Notes: generated by a model from the letters alone, not told the origin. A stretch of 64,000 nucleotides of DNA from Mucilaginibacter daejeonensis (GCF_020783335.1 NZ_CP086068.1:2170001-2234000); one strand, 5' to 3'. Shown: positions 1-9,232, counted from the stretch's first letter. A program made the numbers and translations.

Positions 1-1
1 C

Positions 2-271
2 GTACCAGGTCTGAAAAAAGAAGATATTAAGATCAACGTAGATAAGGATGTGCTGACCGTAGCTTCAGAGGCTAAAAAAGAAGAAGCTACTGAAGGTAAG
101 AATTACAGCAAAAAAGAATTCAGCTTTAATTCGTTCAGCCGCTCGTTCAATTTGCCTGACTCTGTTGATCAAAACAACATCGAGGCTTCATATACCGATG
201 GTATCCTGAAGCTGGTAGTTGCCAAAAAAGAAGAGGCAAAATTACAACCACGCGAGATCGCTGTGAAGTAA
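2..271 (+). CDS. Hsp20/alpha-crystallin small heat-shock protein (3' part)
   Basis: The gene enters from the left edge. The frame is open from base 2 and gives the last 89 residues. The visible part has the alpha-crystallin landmarks: a VPGLKKEDI stretch at the start (the usual A/L-PGF-K-KEDI segment), a beta-rich core, and near the C-terminus the signature ASYTDGILKLVVAKKE (A-x-x-x-n-GvL motif). Small heat-shock proteins are ATP-independent holdases that bind unfolding proteins in the cytoplasm. The start codon and the N-terminal arm lie outside the window. A terminator follows about 50 bases after the stop. Confidence 0.93.
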   Translation, partial: VPGLKKEDIKINVDKDVLTVASEAKKEEATEGKNYSKKEFSFNSFSRSFNLPDSVDQNNIEASYTDGILKLVVAKKEEAKLQPREIAVK

Positions 272-320
272 TTAAGCTGAAAAGAATGTTTTCATAAGTT
301 AAGTGTTGGTTTAGTTCAGA

Positions 321-352
321 AAAAGCCGCCAGGTATCACCGGGCGGCTTTTC
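321..352 (+). terminator. Rho-independent terminator after the Hsp20 gene
   Basis: An inverted repeat, aaaagccgcc and gggcggctttt, is separated by about 10 bases and followed by T residues. It lies just downstream of the heat-shock gene. Confidence 0.8.
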
Positions 353-464
353 TGTTATGGTCTGGGACCGGAATTTTAAGAATTTTTAGAAAAAAACAGA
401 ATTTAATATCCTGATGCATGGGATTCAGCCCATCTTGTCAATTCCTATAATTCCGGTTCTGATC

Positions 465-956
465 TTAGTTGCGCATGTTGATGAACTGCAACGGCTGGCC
501 AAAGTCCTCGCCGCGGCAAAGTGAGATCACGGCTTGCAGGTCGTCTATCTTTTTGCCTTGTACACGTACCTGGTCATCCATAATAGAGGCTTGTACTTTC
601 AGGCCGCTATCCTTGATCTTCTTCACGATCTTTTTGGCAACTTCTTTATCGATGCCTTCCTTGATGCTGATCTCTTTGCGGATCATGTTACCGCTCGCAT
701 ACTGCTCTTTGCCAAAGTCCAAAGCTTTAGGGTCAAGGCTTTGTTTCACCATGCGGCTAATGATCGAGTCTTCAATGGCTTTAAGGCGCATGTCGTTCTC
801 GGTAACTATGGTCAGTTCGTTGGTCTTTTTGTCCAGGTCAACGGTGCTTTTCGAGTCATTGAAATCATAACGGTTCAGGATCTCTTTCTTGGCGTTGTTG
901 ATCGCGTTATCGAGCGTTTGTCCGTCTATCTTACTTACTATATCAAATGATGGCAT
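465..956 (-). CDS. yajQ: YajQ family nucleotide-binding protein (DUF520)
   Basis: The 163-residue protein matches the YajQ/DUF520 family over its full length. It begins MPSFDIVSKID and continues with NAINNAKKEI, a KSTVDLD stretch and a C-terminal EDFGQPLQFINMRN, all typical of the family. YajQ proteins have two ferredoxin-like folds. Some homologues bind cyclic di-GMP or nucleic acid; the role in Bacteroidota is unknown. The gene stands alone on the minus strand with a good promoter 24 bases upstream (TTTG, 19-base spacer, TACCTTTG). Long open frames on the opposite strand are shadows of this gene. Confidence 0.94.
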   Translation of the reverse strand: MPSFDIVSKIDGQTLDNAINNAKKEILNRYDFNDSKSTVDLDKKTNELTIVTENDMRLKAIEDSIISRMVKQSLDPKALDFGKEQYASGNMIRKEISIKEGIDKEVAKKIVKKIKDSGLKVQASIMDDQVRVQGKKIDDLQAVISLCRGEDFGQPLQFINMRN

Positions 957-979
957 AGATGTATCGGTTAAATGAGCTG

Positions 980-1010
980 CAAAGGTAGCTGCCTTTCAGG
1001 TTATAACAAA
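980..1010 (-). promoter_or_regulatory. Bacteroidota-type promoter for yajQ
   Basis: Read on the minus strand, TTTG (1007-1010) and TACCTTTG (980-987) are separated by exactly 19 bases. This matches the -33 TTTG / -7 TAnnTTTG consensus of the primary sigma factor in this phylum. Confidence 0.75.
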
Positions 1011-1095
1011 CACATTAAAAATATTCAAGTTAATATTATGTTAACATCTAAATAGGCAGTTTTGCATATCACATGCATGCCGTGCAGTGTAAACT

Positions 1096-3153
1096 ATGGC
1101 AAATAAAGAGATACCCCTGATCAACCGAGAGATAAGCTGGCTCTATTTCAACGACCGCGTATTGCAGGAGGCAGCCGATATTACGGTGCCCCTGATCGAT
1201 CGGATCAAGTTCCTGGCCATATTTTCCTCTAATTTAGATGAGTTCTATCGCGTTCGCGTGGCAACCTTATCACGTTTAGCCAACCTGAACGACAAGGCAA
1301 AGGCACTACTGGGTTACAACCCTAAGAAGGTGCTCAACCAGATCAAGGCCATGGTTGTGCGTCAGGAAAAAAAATTCTACAACCTGTACGAGAACATCAT
1401 TGTTAAAGAGCTGGCCGAAGAAAAGATATTTCTGCTGAACGATAAGCAGCTGAACGTATCGCGGGGTGCGTTCGTCAAAAAGCATTTTCGCGAAAAGCTG
1501 CTGTCCACCCTGGTGCCTATCATGCTTGATGATGATAAGCCGATGCCGCAACTGCATGACCGTGCCATCTACTTTTTTGTAAAGCTGACCAAGGGCCGCA
1601 AGACCCGCCTCGCACTCATCGAACTGCCCGGCAATCTTTCGCGCTTTCTAATTCTGCCCGAGACCAATCAACTCAAGTTCATCATTTTGGTGGATGATAT
1701 CATTCGATATAGTTTAGAGGACATCTTCTTCATTTTTGAGTACGACAGTATGGAGGCTTACTCTATACAGCTGACCCGCGATGCCGAGCTTGACCTGGAC
1801 AAAGAAGTGAGCGAAAAGTTCATTGATGCTTTGTCGAAAAGCTTGCAAAAGCGCAAGAAGGGACGTCCCATGCGGATGCTGTATGATGCTGAAATGCCGG
1901 ATGATATGGTGGCATACCTGAAGCAGCGTTTAGGGTTGGGGGCTGAGAACATGATCCCAGGCAGCCGGTATCAGAACTTTAAAGATTTCATCAACTTCCC
2001 TAACGTCGGCGGGCCGGAGCTGGAATATAAGCGCACCAAGGCGTTGCCTGTTGATGGGCTGTCGTTCGGTAAAAGTTTGATGGGCTTGATCGCTGTTAAA
2101 GATCACCTGATCAGCACACCGTATCAGTCGTTCGACTACGTGATACACTTTTTACGTGAGGCAGCTATCGACCCTAAAGTAACTGAGATCAATATATCCG
2201 TATACCGTTTAGCGCAGGATTCAAGGGTGATGCACGCCCTGATCAATGCCGCGCAGAACGGTAAAAAAGTGAACTGCCTGATAGAGTTGAGAGCGCGTTT
2301 TGATGAGCAGAACAACATTCAATGGACCCGCCGATTAGAGGACGAAGGTATCAAGGTGATCCATGGCGTACCGGGTTATAAGGTTCACTCCAAGATATGC
2401 CTGGTGGTACGTATGGAGAAAGGCAAACCGGCATATTATGCCTGTCTATCCACCGGGAACTTTAACGAAAAGACCGCTCAGATATACGCCGATCATACGC
2501 TGCTTACGGCCAACAAAAAGATCACGGGTGACCTGTTGCAGGTGTTCAGGGCCATTAACAAAGGGCTGCTGCCTAAGGACCTTAAGAACCTGATCGTATC
2601 ACCGATCGATTCACGTCCGGCTATTTATAAGCTGATCGATGCGGAGATAAAGAATGCCAAGGCTGGCAAAACGGCCTACATGATATTGAAGATGAATAGC
2701 CTGGCCGATGAGCAACTGATCGAAAAGCTTTATGAGGCCAGTAATGCCGGGGTTAAGATCCAGATGATCATCAGGGGGATGTGTTGCCTGGTGGCTGGAG
2801 TGCCTGGCTTTAGTGAGAACATTACCGTGGTGAGTATAGTTGATAAATACCTCGAGCATGCCCGTGTACATATATTTGCCAACGGTGGCGATGAACTGAT
2901 CTACCTTACCTCGGCCGACTTTATGACCCGTAACATTGAGAACAGGGTAGAGGTGGGCTTCCCGGTGTATGATATCGAATTGCAGGAAGAGATCAAAGAT
3001 ATCATCAACATTCAGCTGCGTGACAATACAAAATCGCGCGAGATCAATAAAAAGAACACTAATAAATATCACCGCACCAAGGCTAAAGATCAGCACCGGT
3101 CGCAGGTGGAGATATATAATTATTTGAAACAACTTAATACCTCACTCAATTGA
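1096..3153 (+). CDS. ppk1: Polyphosphate kinase 1
   Basis: The 685-residue protein reversibly transfers the ATP gamma-phosphate onto long-chain inorganic polyphosphate. It has the PPK1 layout: an N-terminal helical domain opening INREISWLYFNDRVL, a middle domain, and two phospholipase-D-like C-terminal domains. The autophosphorylated histidine is H431 in the motif GYKVHSK, and the second catalytic histidine is H588 in HARVHIFANGG. The arginine-rich ELRARFDEQNN segment before H431 is also conserved. The length is normal for the family. The stop overlaps the start of the downstream Ppx/GppA gene, so the two are almost certainly co-translated. Confidence 0.97.
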   Translation: MANKEIPLINREISWLYFNDRVLQEAADITVPLIDRIKFLAIFSSNLDEFYRVRVATLSRLANLNDKAKALLGYNPKKVLNQIKAMVVRQEKKFYNLYENIIVKELAEEKIFLLNDKQLNVSRGAFVKKHFREKLLSTLVPIMLDDDKPMPQLHDRAIYFFVKLTKGRKTRLALIELPGNLSRFLILPETNQLKFIILVDDIIRYSLEDIFFIFEYDSMEAYSIQLTRDAELDLDKEVSEKFIDALSKSLQKRKKGRPMRMLYDAEMPDDMVAYLKQRLGLGAENMIPGSRYQNFKDFINFPNVGGPELEYKRTKALPVDGLSFGKSLMGLIAVKDHLISTPYQSFDYVIHFLREAAIDPKVTEINISVYRLAQDSRVMHALINAAQNGKKVNCLIELRARFDEQNNIQWTRRLEDEGIKVIHGVPGYKVHSKICLVVRMEKGKPAYYACLSTGNFNEKTAQIYADHTLLTANKKITGDLLQVFRAINKGLLPKDLKNLIVSPIDSRPAIYKLIDAEIKNAKAGKTAYMILKMNSLADEQLIEKLYEASNAGVKIQMIIRGMCCLVAGVPGFSENITVVSIVDKYLEHARVHIFANGGDELIYLTSADFMTRNIENRVEVGFPVYDIELQEEIKDIINIQLRDNTKSREINKKNTNKYHRTKAKDQHRSQVEIYNYLKQLNTSLN

Positions 3154-4031
3154 GATACGCCGCTATAGACACCGGCTCGAATGCCGTACGATTACTGATC
3201 GCCGATATCATCCAAAACGATGGGTCGATCACCTTTAAAAAGAACACACTGGTTCGCGTTCCGTTGCGCCTGGGCGATGATGCCTTTTTGGATCAGCATA
3301 TATCACCTAAAAAAGCCGACGATCTGGTGAAGACCATGATCGCCTTCAAGAACCTGATGGACGTGTACAAGGTGAGCGATCACATGGCCTGTGCTACATC
3401 GGCCATGCGCGAGGCCAAGAATGGCCCCGAGATCGTAGAGCGTATCAGGAAAGAGGCCAACTTGGAATTGGAGATCATACAGGGCGAACGTGAGGCCGGC
3501 ATCATTTACGCCAGCCATAGCAGCGTGGATCTGGATCAGAGTAAAACCTATCTGTACATCGACGTTGGCGGTGGTAGCACCGAGTTGACCGTGTTCTCTA
3601 ACGGCGAACTGATCGCTGCCAGATCGTTCAACATCGGTACGATCAGGATACTGGATAACCAGGATAAGGACGAGACCTGGAAAGAGATGCAAGAGTATGT
3701 GCGTAAACATACTAAGGCATTCAAGGCGGTATATGGTGTGGGTACGGGCGGCAACATCAACAAGCTGTACAAAATGAGCGACGAGAAGGACGGCGAACCG
3801 TTGACCTATACCAAGCTTCGTTCATTGTATAACTACCTGTCTTCGTACTCGTTAAAGGACCGTATCAACGTCTTGAAATTGAATCAGGATAGGGCAGATG
3901 TGATCATTCCGGCGTGCGAGATATACACCTCGGTGATGAAGTGGGCCAACATCAAACAGATCTATGTGCCTACCGTTGGCATGGCCGATGGCATCATTCA
4001 AACGCTCATCGAAAAAAACTTGCTGAAATAA
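3150..4031 (+). CDS. ppx: Ppx/GppA family exopolyphosphatase
   Basis: The 293-residue protein belongs to the ASKHA-fold Ppx/GppA phosphatases, which remove terminal phosphate from polyphosphate or from pppGpp. The N-terminal phosphate loop is AAIDTGSNAVRLL (residues 4-16), and the second nucleotide-binding motif is DVGGGSTEL (138-146). It is short for the family: it has the two core domains but lacks the C-terminal HD-like extension of E. coli Ppx. I place the start at a TTG that overlaps the ppk1 stop (TTGA), because conserved sequence begins immediately after it. Pairing with ppk1 supports polyphosphate as the substrate. Confidence 0.92.
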   Translation: MRYAAIDTGSNAVRLLIADIIQNDGSITFKKNTLVRVPLRLGDDAFLDQHISPKKADDLVKTMIAFKNLMDVYKVSDHMACATSAMREAKNGPEIVERIRKEANLELEIIQGEREAGIIYASHSSVDLDQSKTYLYIDVGGGSTELTVFSNGELIAARSFNIGTIRILDNQDKDETWKEMQEYVRKHTKAFKAVYGVGTGGNINKLYKMSDEKDGEPLTYTKLRSLYNYLSSYSLKDRINVLKLNQDRADVIIPACEIYTSVMKWANIKQIYVPTVGMADGIIQTLIEKNLLK

Positions 4032-4064
4032 TTTAAAATTGTTTTAACAATTAAAAAATATTAT

Positions 4065-4143
4065 TACTTTTGTAATGCCCTCTCAAGGGCATGTTTTTCA
4101 TAGGTAGATGTAGGGTCGGGTACGAGTTATTCGACCCTTTTTT
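4065..4143 (+). other. Tandem hairpins behind ppx with an embedded promoter-like motif
   Basis: After ppx there is a short palindrome (4037-4052, AATTGTT and AACAATT) and a -7-like element TACTTTTG (4065-4072). A 7-bp hairpin with loop CTCA (ATGCCCT/AGGGCAT, 4075-4092) followed by GTTTTTC comes next. A second hairpin (AGGGTCG 4112-4118, CGACCCT 4132-4138) runs into six T residues. The second is a clear terminator and the first may be another one for ppk1-ppx. The promoter-like motif could alternatively drive an RNA of about 65 bases ending at the second hairpin. A TTG lies 23 bases upstream of the -7 element, a long spacer. Confidence 0.5.
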
Positions 4144-4159
4144 GTGCCCCTAACTTTCG

Positions 4160-4167
4160 TAGCTTTG
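4160..4167 (+). promoter_or_regulatory. -7 element for ubiX
   Basis: TAGCTTTG matches TAnnTTTG exactly and lies 16 bases before the ubiX start codon. A TTTG at 4141-4144 is 15 bases upstream, a shorter spacer than usual. Confidence 0.55.
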
Positions 4168-4183
4168 CGTTGTTGTAACACCT

Positions 4184-4750
4184 ATGAATAAAAAGATCGT
4201 AATTGCCATTACCGGTGCCAGCGGCGCCATTTATGCTAAACTACTTTTTGAGCAATTACAGAAGCTACAAGATCAAATCGCCGATGTTGGGGTCGTCATG
4301 TCGGCCAATGCCAAGCAGGTCTGGGAGACCGAACTGGACGATGATAGCTACACGCAGCTTCCTTTCAAATTTTACGATAAGCATGATTTTATGGCGCCGT
4401 TCGCTTCAGGTTCAGCACGATATGATACCATGGTAGTGATCCCATGTTCTATGGGTACGCTGGGGCGCATTGCGGCAGGTGTGTCTGATGACCTGGTGAC
4501 CCGTGCGGCCGATGTGATCCTCAAAGAGCGCCGCAAGCTGATCCTGGTAGCGCGCGACACGCCTTTGAACCTTATCCATATCCGCAACATGCAAACGGTG
4601 ACCGAGGCTGGTGGTATCATTTGCCCGGCGGTACCATCTTTTTACAGCCGTCCGCGAACCATTGAAGAAGTGGCCATGACGGTAGTGAACCGCGTGATCG
4701 ACCTGATGGGGTTAGAGAACGAGAGCTTCCGTTGGAACGAGGTTATTTAA
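4184..4750 (+). CDS. ubiX: UbiX-type flavin prenyltransferase
   Basis: The 188-residue protein matches UbiX/Pad1, which joins dimethylallyl phosphate to FMN to make the prenylated flavin used by UbiD-type decarboxylases. The FMN-binding N-terminus is AITGASGAIYAKLL (residues 8-21). The conserved CSMGTLGRIAAGVSDDL and LVARDTPLNLIHIRNM segments are both present. The length is typical. No ubiD is in the window. A short promoter-proximal leader suggests the gene is transcribed from its own promoter. Confidence 0.94.
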   Translation: MNKKIVIAITGASGAIYAKLLFEQLQKLQDQIADVGVVMSANAKQVWETELDDDSYTQLPFKFYDKHDFMAPFASGSARYDTMVVIPCSMGTLGRIAAGVSDDLVTRAADVILKERRKLILVARDTPLNLIHIRNMQTVTEAGGIICPAVPSFYSRPRTIEEVAMTVVNRVIDLMGLENESFRWNEVI

Positions 4751-4843
4751 ATTTTCGATCGCGTTGTGAACATGTTCATACTAAGAAAAGCTATCTTAGT
4801 TGCACGACCTACCCAGGTCTTTGGAACTCTATCCTTAATCATT

Positions 4844-5368
4844 ATGCCCCGTCAACTATTCCTTTTTATTGCTTTGGTCAGCTGCACCTTGCAAGTCAAT
4901 GCTCAAGCTGTTAAAGCTTCCGTAAAAGATCTGGCCTTTATGTCGGGCCGCTGGACGCTCAAACACCAGTGGGGCGATATGGAAGAATACTGGAGCCAGC
5001 CCATGGGTGATAACCTGATGAGCAGCTACCGGTGCGTGAAAAATGGCAAAGTGCTGTTCTACGAATTTGTAGTGATAGAGCAGGAAGGCGACAGCCCTGT
5101 GATGAAGATGCGTCACTTTAACCGTGGCAACATCGCCTGGGAAGAAAAGAACAAGCCCCAAAATTACAAGCTGATGAGCATATCGGCCAATAAAGCCATC
5201 TTTGTATCGCTTGATGGAGAGGTCAAACTAAGCTACCAGCGCACGGCCAGCAATAAGCTGGTAGTAGCTTTAGACGAAAAGGACAAGAAGGGCCAGCCGC
5301 ATACCGAACTTTTCAATTACACGCTTCAGGTCAACGAACCCGGCACAGCAGGATTGGTAGGTCCGTGA
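4844..5368 (+). CDS. Secreted DUF6265-like protein
   Basis: The protein is 174 residues from the ATG at 4844. I chose that start because it begins a clean signal peptide, MPRQLFLFIALVSCTLQVNAQ; an in-frame ATG at 4766 would add 26 residues with no signal character. The mature part has the DUF6265 pattern: LAFMSGRWTL, a WSQPMGDNLMSSYR segment, then a run of beta strands with FYEFVVIEQEGDSPVMKMRHF. Such proteins probably form small beta-barrels like lipocalins. The function is unknown; it likely acts in the periplasm. Confidence 0.8.
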   Translation: MPRQLFLFIALVSCTLQVNAQAVKASVKDLAFMSGRWTLKHQWGDMEEYWSQPMGDNLMSSYRCVKNGKVLFYEFVVIEQEGDSPVMKMRHFNRGNIAWEEKNKPQNYKLMSISANKAIFVSLDGEVKLSYQRTASNKLVVALDEKDKKGQPHTELFNYTLQVNEPGTAGLVGP

Positions 5369-5437
5369 TCTTTGCATCAACACTGGCAGCGTAATGTAAT
5401 TTATTGGCTTTGATGAGGCAATATTTTTTCATATCCT

Positions 5438-5445
5438 TATCTTTG
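5438..5445 (+). promoter_or_regulatory. -7 element very close to mtaB start
   Basis: TATCTTTG matches TAnnTTTG and ends 10 bases before the mtaB ATG, implying a very short or absent 5' untranslated leader. No well-spaced -33 TTTG is visible (the nearest is 25 bases away). Confidence 0.5.
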
Positions 5446-5455
5446 CGGTTTGATA

Positions 5456-6775
5456 ATGAACAAGAAAGTTGCTTTTTACACGCTGGGTTGCAAACTCAAT
5501 TACTCTGAGACCTCGACCCTGGGCAGGCTGTTGAACAACGCCGGTTTCGAGACCGTGGAGTTCACCCAGCAGCCCGATGTTTTTGTGATCAATACCTGCT
5601 CGGTGACCGAGAACGCCGACAAGAAATGCAAAAAGATCGTTAAAGAAGCACTCAAGATATCGCCTAATGCGCACGTGACCATCGTGGGTTGTTATGCGCA
5701 ATTGAAACCGCAAGAGATCGCCGAGATCCCGGGCGTCGACCTCGTTTTGGGCGCTGCCGAAAAATTCCAACTGGTGGATCATCTTACTGACCTTACCAAG
5801 CGCGAAAAGACAGCCGTTTTCAATCAACCCGTTTCAGAAGCTAACGAGTTCATTTCTTCATATTCCTTTGGTGATCGCACGCGTACCTTTTTAAAGGTTC
5901 AGGATGGTTGTGATTACTCGTGCACGTTTTGTACCATACCTATGGCCCGAGGTGCAAGCCGTAGCGATACCATCGAGAGTGCAGTTGCCCAGGCATATGA
6001 GATAGCCGCCTCAGGCGTGAAAGAGATCGTACTGACCGGTGTTAACCTTGGCGATTTTGGTATACGCAATGGTGAACGCCACGACCGTTTCATTGATCTG
6101 GTGCGTGCCCTGGACGAGGTGGAAGGCATCGACCGTATCCGTATCTCCTCTATTGAGCCTAATTTACTTACCGACGAGATCATCTCGTTCGTATCCACCT
6201 CTAAGCGTTTTGTTCCGCACTTCCACATCCCGTTACAATCGGGCTCCAATAAGATCTTAGGTTTGATGCGCCGCCGCTACCGCCGTGAATTGTATGTTGA
6301 CCGTGTGGCCAAGATCAAGGAGCTGATGCCCGACTGCTGCATTGGCGTCGACGTGATCGTTGGCTTTCCCGGCGAAACACGCGAGGATTTCATCGATACC
6401 TACAACTTCCTGAACGAGCTGAACGTTTCCTACCTGCACGTGTTCACTTATTCGGAACGCGAAAATACGCCTGCCGCCGAAATGAGTGGCGCGGTACCGG
6501 GTTCTACCCGTGCCGATCGTAGCAAGATGCTGCACATCCTGAGCGATAAAAAACGCCGCGCCTTTTATGATCAGCAGATCGGTAAAAGCGACGAAGTGCT
6601 TTTTGAAGGCGACAATAAGGACGGCTACATGCACGGCTTTACGCGCAATTATGTGAAGGTAAAGGCCAAGTTCGACCCTGTACTGGTGAACGAATTGAAG
6701 ACCGTGAAACTCACTGCCGTTAGCGCCGATGGCGACGTTGAAATAACCGAGAGCGAAGAAATATTTGTGCATTAA
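5456..6775 (+). CDS. mtaB: tRNA methylthiotransferase MtaB
   Basis: The 439-residue radical-SAM enzyme adds a methylthio group to t6A37 of tRNAs to give ms2t6A. The N-terminal UPF0004 domain has its three cluster-binding cysteines at C12 (TLGCKLN), C48 (INTCSV) and C79 (VGCYAQ). The radical-SAM cluster motif CDYSCTFC gives C152, C156 and C159, and a TRAM-like C-terminal domain follows. The MtaB subgroup is indicated by the short N-terminus and the GCKLN motif. I start at the ATG at 5456; an in-frame TTG two codons earlier overlaps the likely transcription start. Confidence 0.94.
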   Translation: MNKKVAFYTLGCKLNYSETSTLGRLLNNAGFETVEFTQQPDVFVINTCSVTENADKKCKKIVKEALKISPNAHVTIVGCYAQLKPQEIAEIPGVDLVLGAAEKFQLVDHLTDLTKREKTAVFNQPVSEANEFISSYSFGDRTRTFLKVQDGCDYSCTFCTIPMARGASRSDTIESAVAQAYEIAASGVKEIVLTGVNLGDFGIRNGERHDRFIDLVRALDEVEGIDRIRISSIEPNLLTDEIISFVSTSKRFVPHFHIPLQSGSNKILGLMRRRYRRELYVDRVAKIKELMPDCCIGVDVIVGFPGETREDFIDTYNFLNELNVSYLHVFTYSERENTPAAEMSGAVPGSTRADRSKMLHILSDKKRRAFYDQQIGKSDEVLFEGDNKDGYMHGFTRNYVKVKAKFDPVLVNELKTVKLTAVSADGDVEITESEEIFVH

Positions 6776-6802
6776 GCTTATATTCGCTCCAAAATACTAC
6801 CT

Positions 6803-7975
6803 ATGTTCCCAACCATATCTGACCTGCTTCACTATCTTACAGGTTTAAATATCCCACCACTTCCGGTGCAAACCTTTGGCTTTTTTGTGGCGCTTGCTTT
6901 TATGGCTGCCTATTGGGCCTTTGTTCAAGAGTTCAAACGCAAGGAGCAGTTGGGTTATGTACATAGCTTCCAGCAAACGGTCACTGTTGGTGAACCTGCT
7001 TCAGCCGGCGAGCTGGTGGGCAACGCCATCTTTGGTTTCATCATCGGTTACAAACTGCTCGATATCGTATTTAATTACCAGCTGATGCTGCAAGATACGC
7101 AGGGCTTCCTGCTATCATCGCGCGGCAACTTGTTGGGTGGTATAGTAGGTGCAGCAGCCATCGCTTACTGGGCGTATTACGAAAAGAAAAAGACGAAACT
7201 GGCCGAACCGGTGACTAAGCAGGTAGAGGTACACCCATATGAGTTGATGAGCAATATACTGGTGTGGGCAGCCATTTGGGGATTTGCCGGTGCCAAGCTT
7301 TTCAACGCACTGGAGAACTGGGACGAGTTCATGGCCAACCCGGTCGAGATGCTGATCGGCTTTAGCGGATTGACCTTTTATGGTGGCCTGATCTGCGGCG
7401 GTGCTGCGGTATTATATATTGCTAACAAACACGGTGTTAAGCCACTTACCATGTTAGATATTGGCGGACCGGGCATGATGCTCGCTTACGCAGTAGGCCG
7501 TATCGGTTGCCAAATGGCTGGCGACGGCGACTGGGGTATCCCTAACCTGGCACCCAAACCAGGTTGGTTGAGCTGGGCGCCTGATTGGATGTGGGCGTTC
7601 AAATATCCGCACAACGTGAACATGGTAGACCACGATAATCCTATACCGGGCTGCGTGGGCAAATACTGCTATGAATTAAGACTACCGGTATACCCGACGC
7701 CATTTTATGAGTGTTTGGTATGCTTCCTGTTATTCCTGTTCTTGTGGAGCATCCGCGACCGTATCAAAGCACCGGGCGTTATGTTCGGTATATACCTGAT
7801 ATTGGCTGGTGTAGAGCGTTTCTTTGTAGAACTCATCCGTGTGAATACCAAATACCACTTATTCGGTATCTCCTTTACCCAGGCCGAAATGATCTCGTTG
7901 TTCATGGTGGTGGGCGGTATCGCACTGATCGTGATCGGTCGCTCGCGTTACCAGGCAAAGGGGGCCAATGCCTGA
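6803..7975 (+). CDS. lgt: Prolipoprotein diacylglyceryl transferase
   Basis: The 390-residue polytopic inner-membrane enzyme transfers diacylglycerol from phosphatidylglycerol to the lipobox cysteine of prolipoproteins. Recognisable pieces are [32 protein letters not shown] and the C-terminal [12 protein letters not shown]. It is about 100 residues longer than E. coli Lgt, with an inserted stretch containing [19 protein letters not shown]. The canonical Lgt signature GRxGNFxN is altered here to GRIGCQMA, so the asparagine important in E. coli is replaced. The gene overlaps the following gtrA-like gene by 8 bases, so the two are translationally coupled. Confidence 0.93.
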   Translation: MFPTISDLLHYLTGLNIPPLPVQTFGFFVALAFMAAYWAFVQEFKRKEQLGYVHSFQQTVTVGEPASAGELVGNAIFGFIIGYKLLDIVFNYQLMLQDTQGFLLSSRGNLLGGIVGAAAIAYWAYYEKKKTKLAEPVTKQVEVHPYELMSNILVWAAIWGFAGAKLFNALENWDEFMANPVEMLIGFSGLTFYGGLICGGAAVLYIANKHGVKPLTMLDIGGPGMMLAYAVGRIGCQMAGDGDWGIPNLAPKPGWLSWAPDWMWAFKYPHNVNMVDHDNPIPGCVGKYCYELRLPVYPTPFYECLVCFLLFLFLWSIRDRIKAPGVMFGIYLILAGVERFFVELIRVNTKYHLFGISFTQAEMISLFMVVGGIALIVIGRSRYQAKGANA

Positions 7976-8438
7976 GGAAAGCGGCCTCAAAAAACTTACG
8001 CGAAATAAGTTCGCGCGTTTTCTGATATCATCAGGTTCGGGTTTTTTGGTGGATGTACTGGCCTTCTATCTGCTCGACCGTTACCTGCTCACGCAGCCGC
8101 GATACCATTTGGGTTTCACTACGGTAGAACATCACGCTTTAGCCTTGGTCATTTCTTTTACCTTGGGAGTGATGGTCAACTTTTTGGCTACACGCTACCT
8201 GGTATTCTCCGAATCAGAGTTGCCGTTCAAAAAACAATTCATGCGTTTTGCGCTGGTGGCTTTTGTGGGTTATTTTGCTAACCTTTGGGTGCTTCGTGCG
8301 TTCATTACATACTTGCATCTGGCTCCGCCGGTGGCGCGTATCACCGCTGCGCTGAGTTTATTTTTCGCCAGTTTCTTTATACATAAAGCATTTTCATTCA
8401 ACTTATCGTTACGTAAACATGCTGCAACAAATAACTGA
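7968..8438 (+). CDS. GtrA family membrane protein
   Basis: The 156-residue protein has the GtrA fold of four transmembrane helices: [22 protein letters not shown], the segment around [41 protein letters not shown], and a last helix ending [13 protein letters not shown]. GtrA proteins are thought to help move lipid-linked sugars across the inner membrane. The ATG lies inside the lgt coding sequence (ATGCCTGA overlap). The 3' end overlaps the next gene by 20 bases, making a tightly coupled three-gene unit. No sugar-transferase partner is adjacent, so the substrate is unknown. Confidence 0.88.
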   Translation: MPEESGLKKLTRNKFARFLISSGSGFLVDVLAFYLLDRYLLTQPRYHLGFTTVEHHALALVISFTLGVMVNFLATRYLVFSESELPFKKQFMRFALVAFVGYFANLWVLRAFITYLHLAPPVARITAALSLFFASFFIHKAFSFNLSLRKHAATNN

Positions 8439-9207
8439 TCAGGTAACCGAGGTGGCCCGCGAGGCCGGCGACTTCATTCGCCAGGAACGCAAGGGCTTCA
8501 CTGCCGACCGCATCGAGTTCAAAGGACTGAACGACCTGGTATCATACGTTGATAAGACCGCCGAGCAAAAGATCGTCGCCGCTTTGCAAAAGATCCTGCC
8601 CGAAGCCGGTTTCATCACCGAAGAAAAGACCATTAACAAAACAGGGGAGCGCTACAACTGGATCATTGATCCGCTGGATGGTACCACCAACTTTATCCAC
8701 GGGCTCCCTGCATTTTCGGTGAGCATCGCCTTGCAGGAGTACGACCGGCTGGTGGCGGGTGTAGTATACGAGGTGAACCAGGATGAATGCTTTTACGCTA
8801 ACATCGACTCACCTGCTTGCCTGAACGGAGCCGAGATCAGGGTGAGTAATGCCCAGAGTATTTCCCAAAGCTTGCTGGCTACCGGTTTCCCTTATTATGA
8901 CTTTAGTAAGCAGCAGCAGTATATAAACCTCTTCACGGAGTTGATGCGAAGCTGCCATGGCATCCGTCGTATCGGATCTGCGGCGGTGGATCTGGCTTAC
9001 ACGGCTTGTGGTCGCTTTGAGGCATTCTATGAGTATAACCTTAATGCCTGGGACGTAGCGGGCGGCATCGTGATACTGAAGCAGGCCGGTGGAGATGTGG
9101 TCAACTTTAGTGGCGGCAGTGAGGTGATCAACACCCGCGAACTATTGGCCACCAATGGCAAGATCACCGGCGAAATGCTCGAGGCGATCAACAGGTTCTT
9201 CAAATAA
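8419..9207 (+). CDS. Inositol monophosphatase family protein (SuhB-like)
   Basis: The 262-residue magnesium-dependent phosphatase belongs to the IMPase/FBPase superfamily. The metal-binding motifs are complete: EE at 68-69, DPLDGTTNF at 84-92, and WDVAGG at 211-216 with D212. The length matches SuhB and inositol-1-monophosphatases. The exact substrate (inositol phosphate, fructose bisphosphate or another sugar phosphate) cannot be read from the sequence. Its start lies inside the 3' end of the gtrA-like gene, suggesting co-translation with lgt and gtrA. Confidence 0.92.
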   Translation: MLQQITDQVTEVAREAGDFIRQERKGFTADRIEFKGLNDLVSYVDKTAEQKIVAALQKILPEAGFITEEKTINKTGERYNWIIDPLDGTTNFIHGLPAFSVSIALQEYDRLVAGVVYEVNQDECFYANIDSPACLNGAEIRVSNAQSISQSLLATGFPYYDFSKQQQYINLFTELMRSCHGIRRIGSAAVDLAYTACGRFEAFYEYNLNAWDVAGGIVILKQAGGDVVNFSGGSEVINTRELLATNGKITGEMLEAINRFFK

Positions 9208-9232
9208 GCACTTAAACATAAACTCAATAGCT

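Noticed and set aside
469..950. Long plus-strand open frames across yajQ
   Set aside because: They are antisense to a full-length conserved gene and have no homologous pattern.
2611..3132. 173-codon minus-strand open frame inside ppk1
   Set aside because: It is the antisense shadow of a well-conserved enzyme; its composition follows from the codon bias of the real gene.
6257..6772. 171-codon minus-strand open frame inside mtaB
   Set aside because: Antisense shadow of a conserved radical-SAM enzyme.
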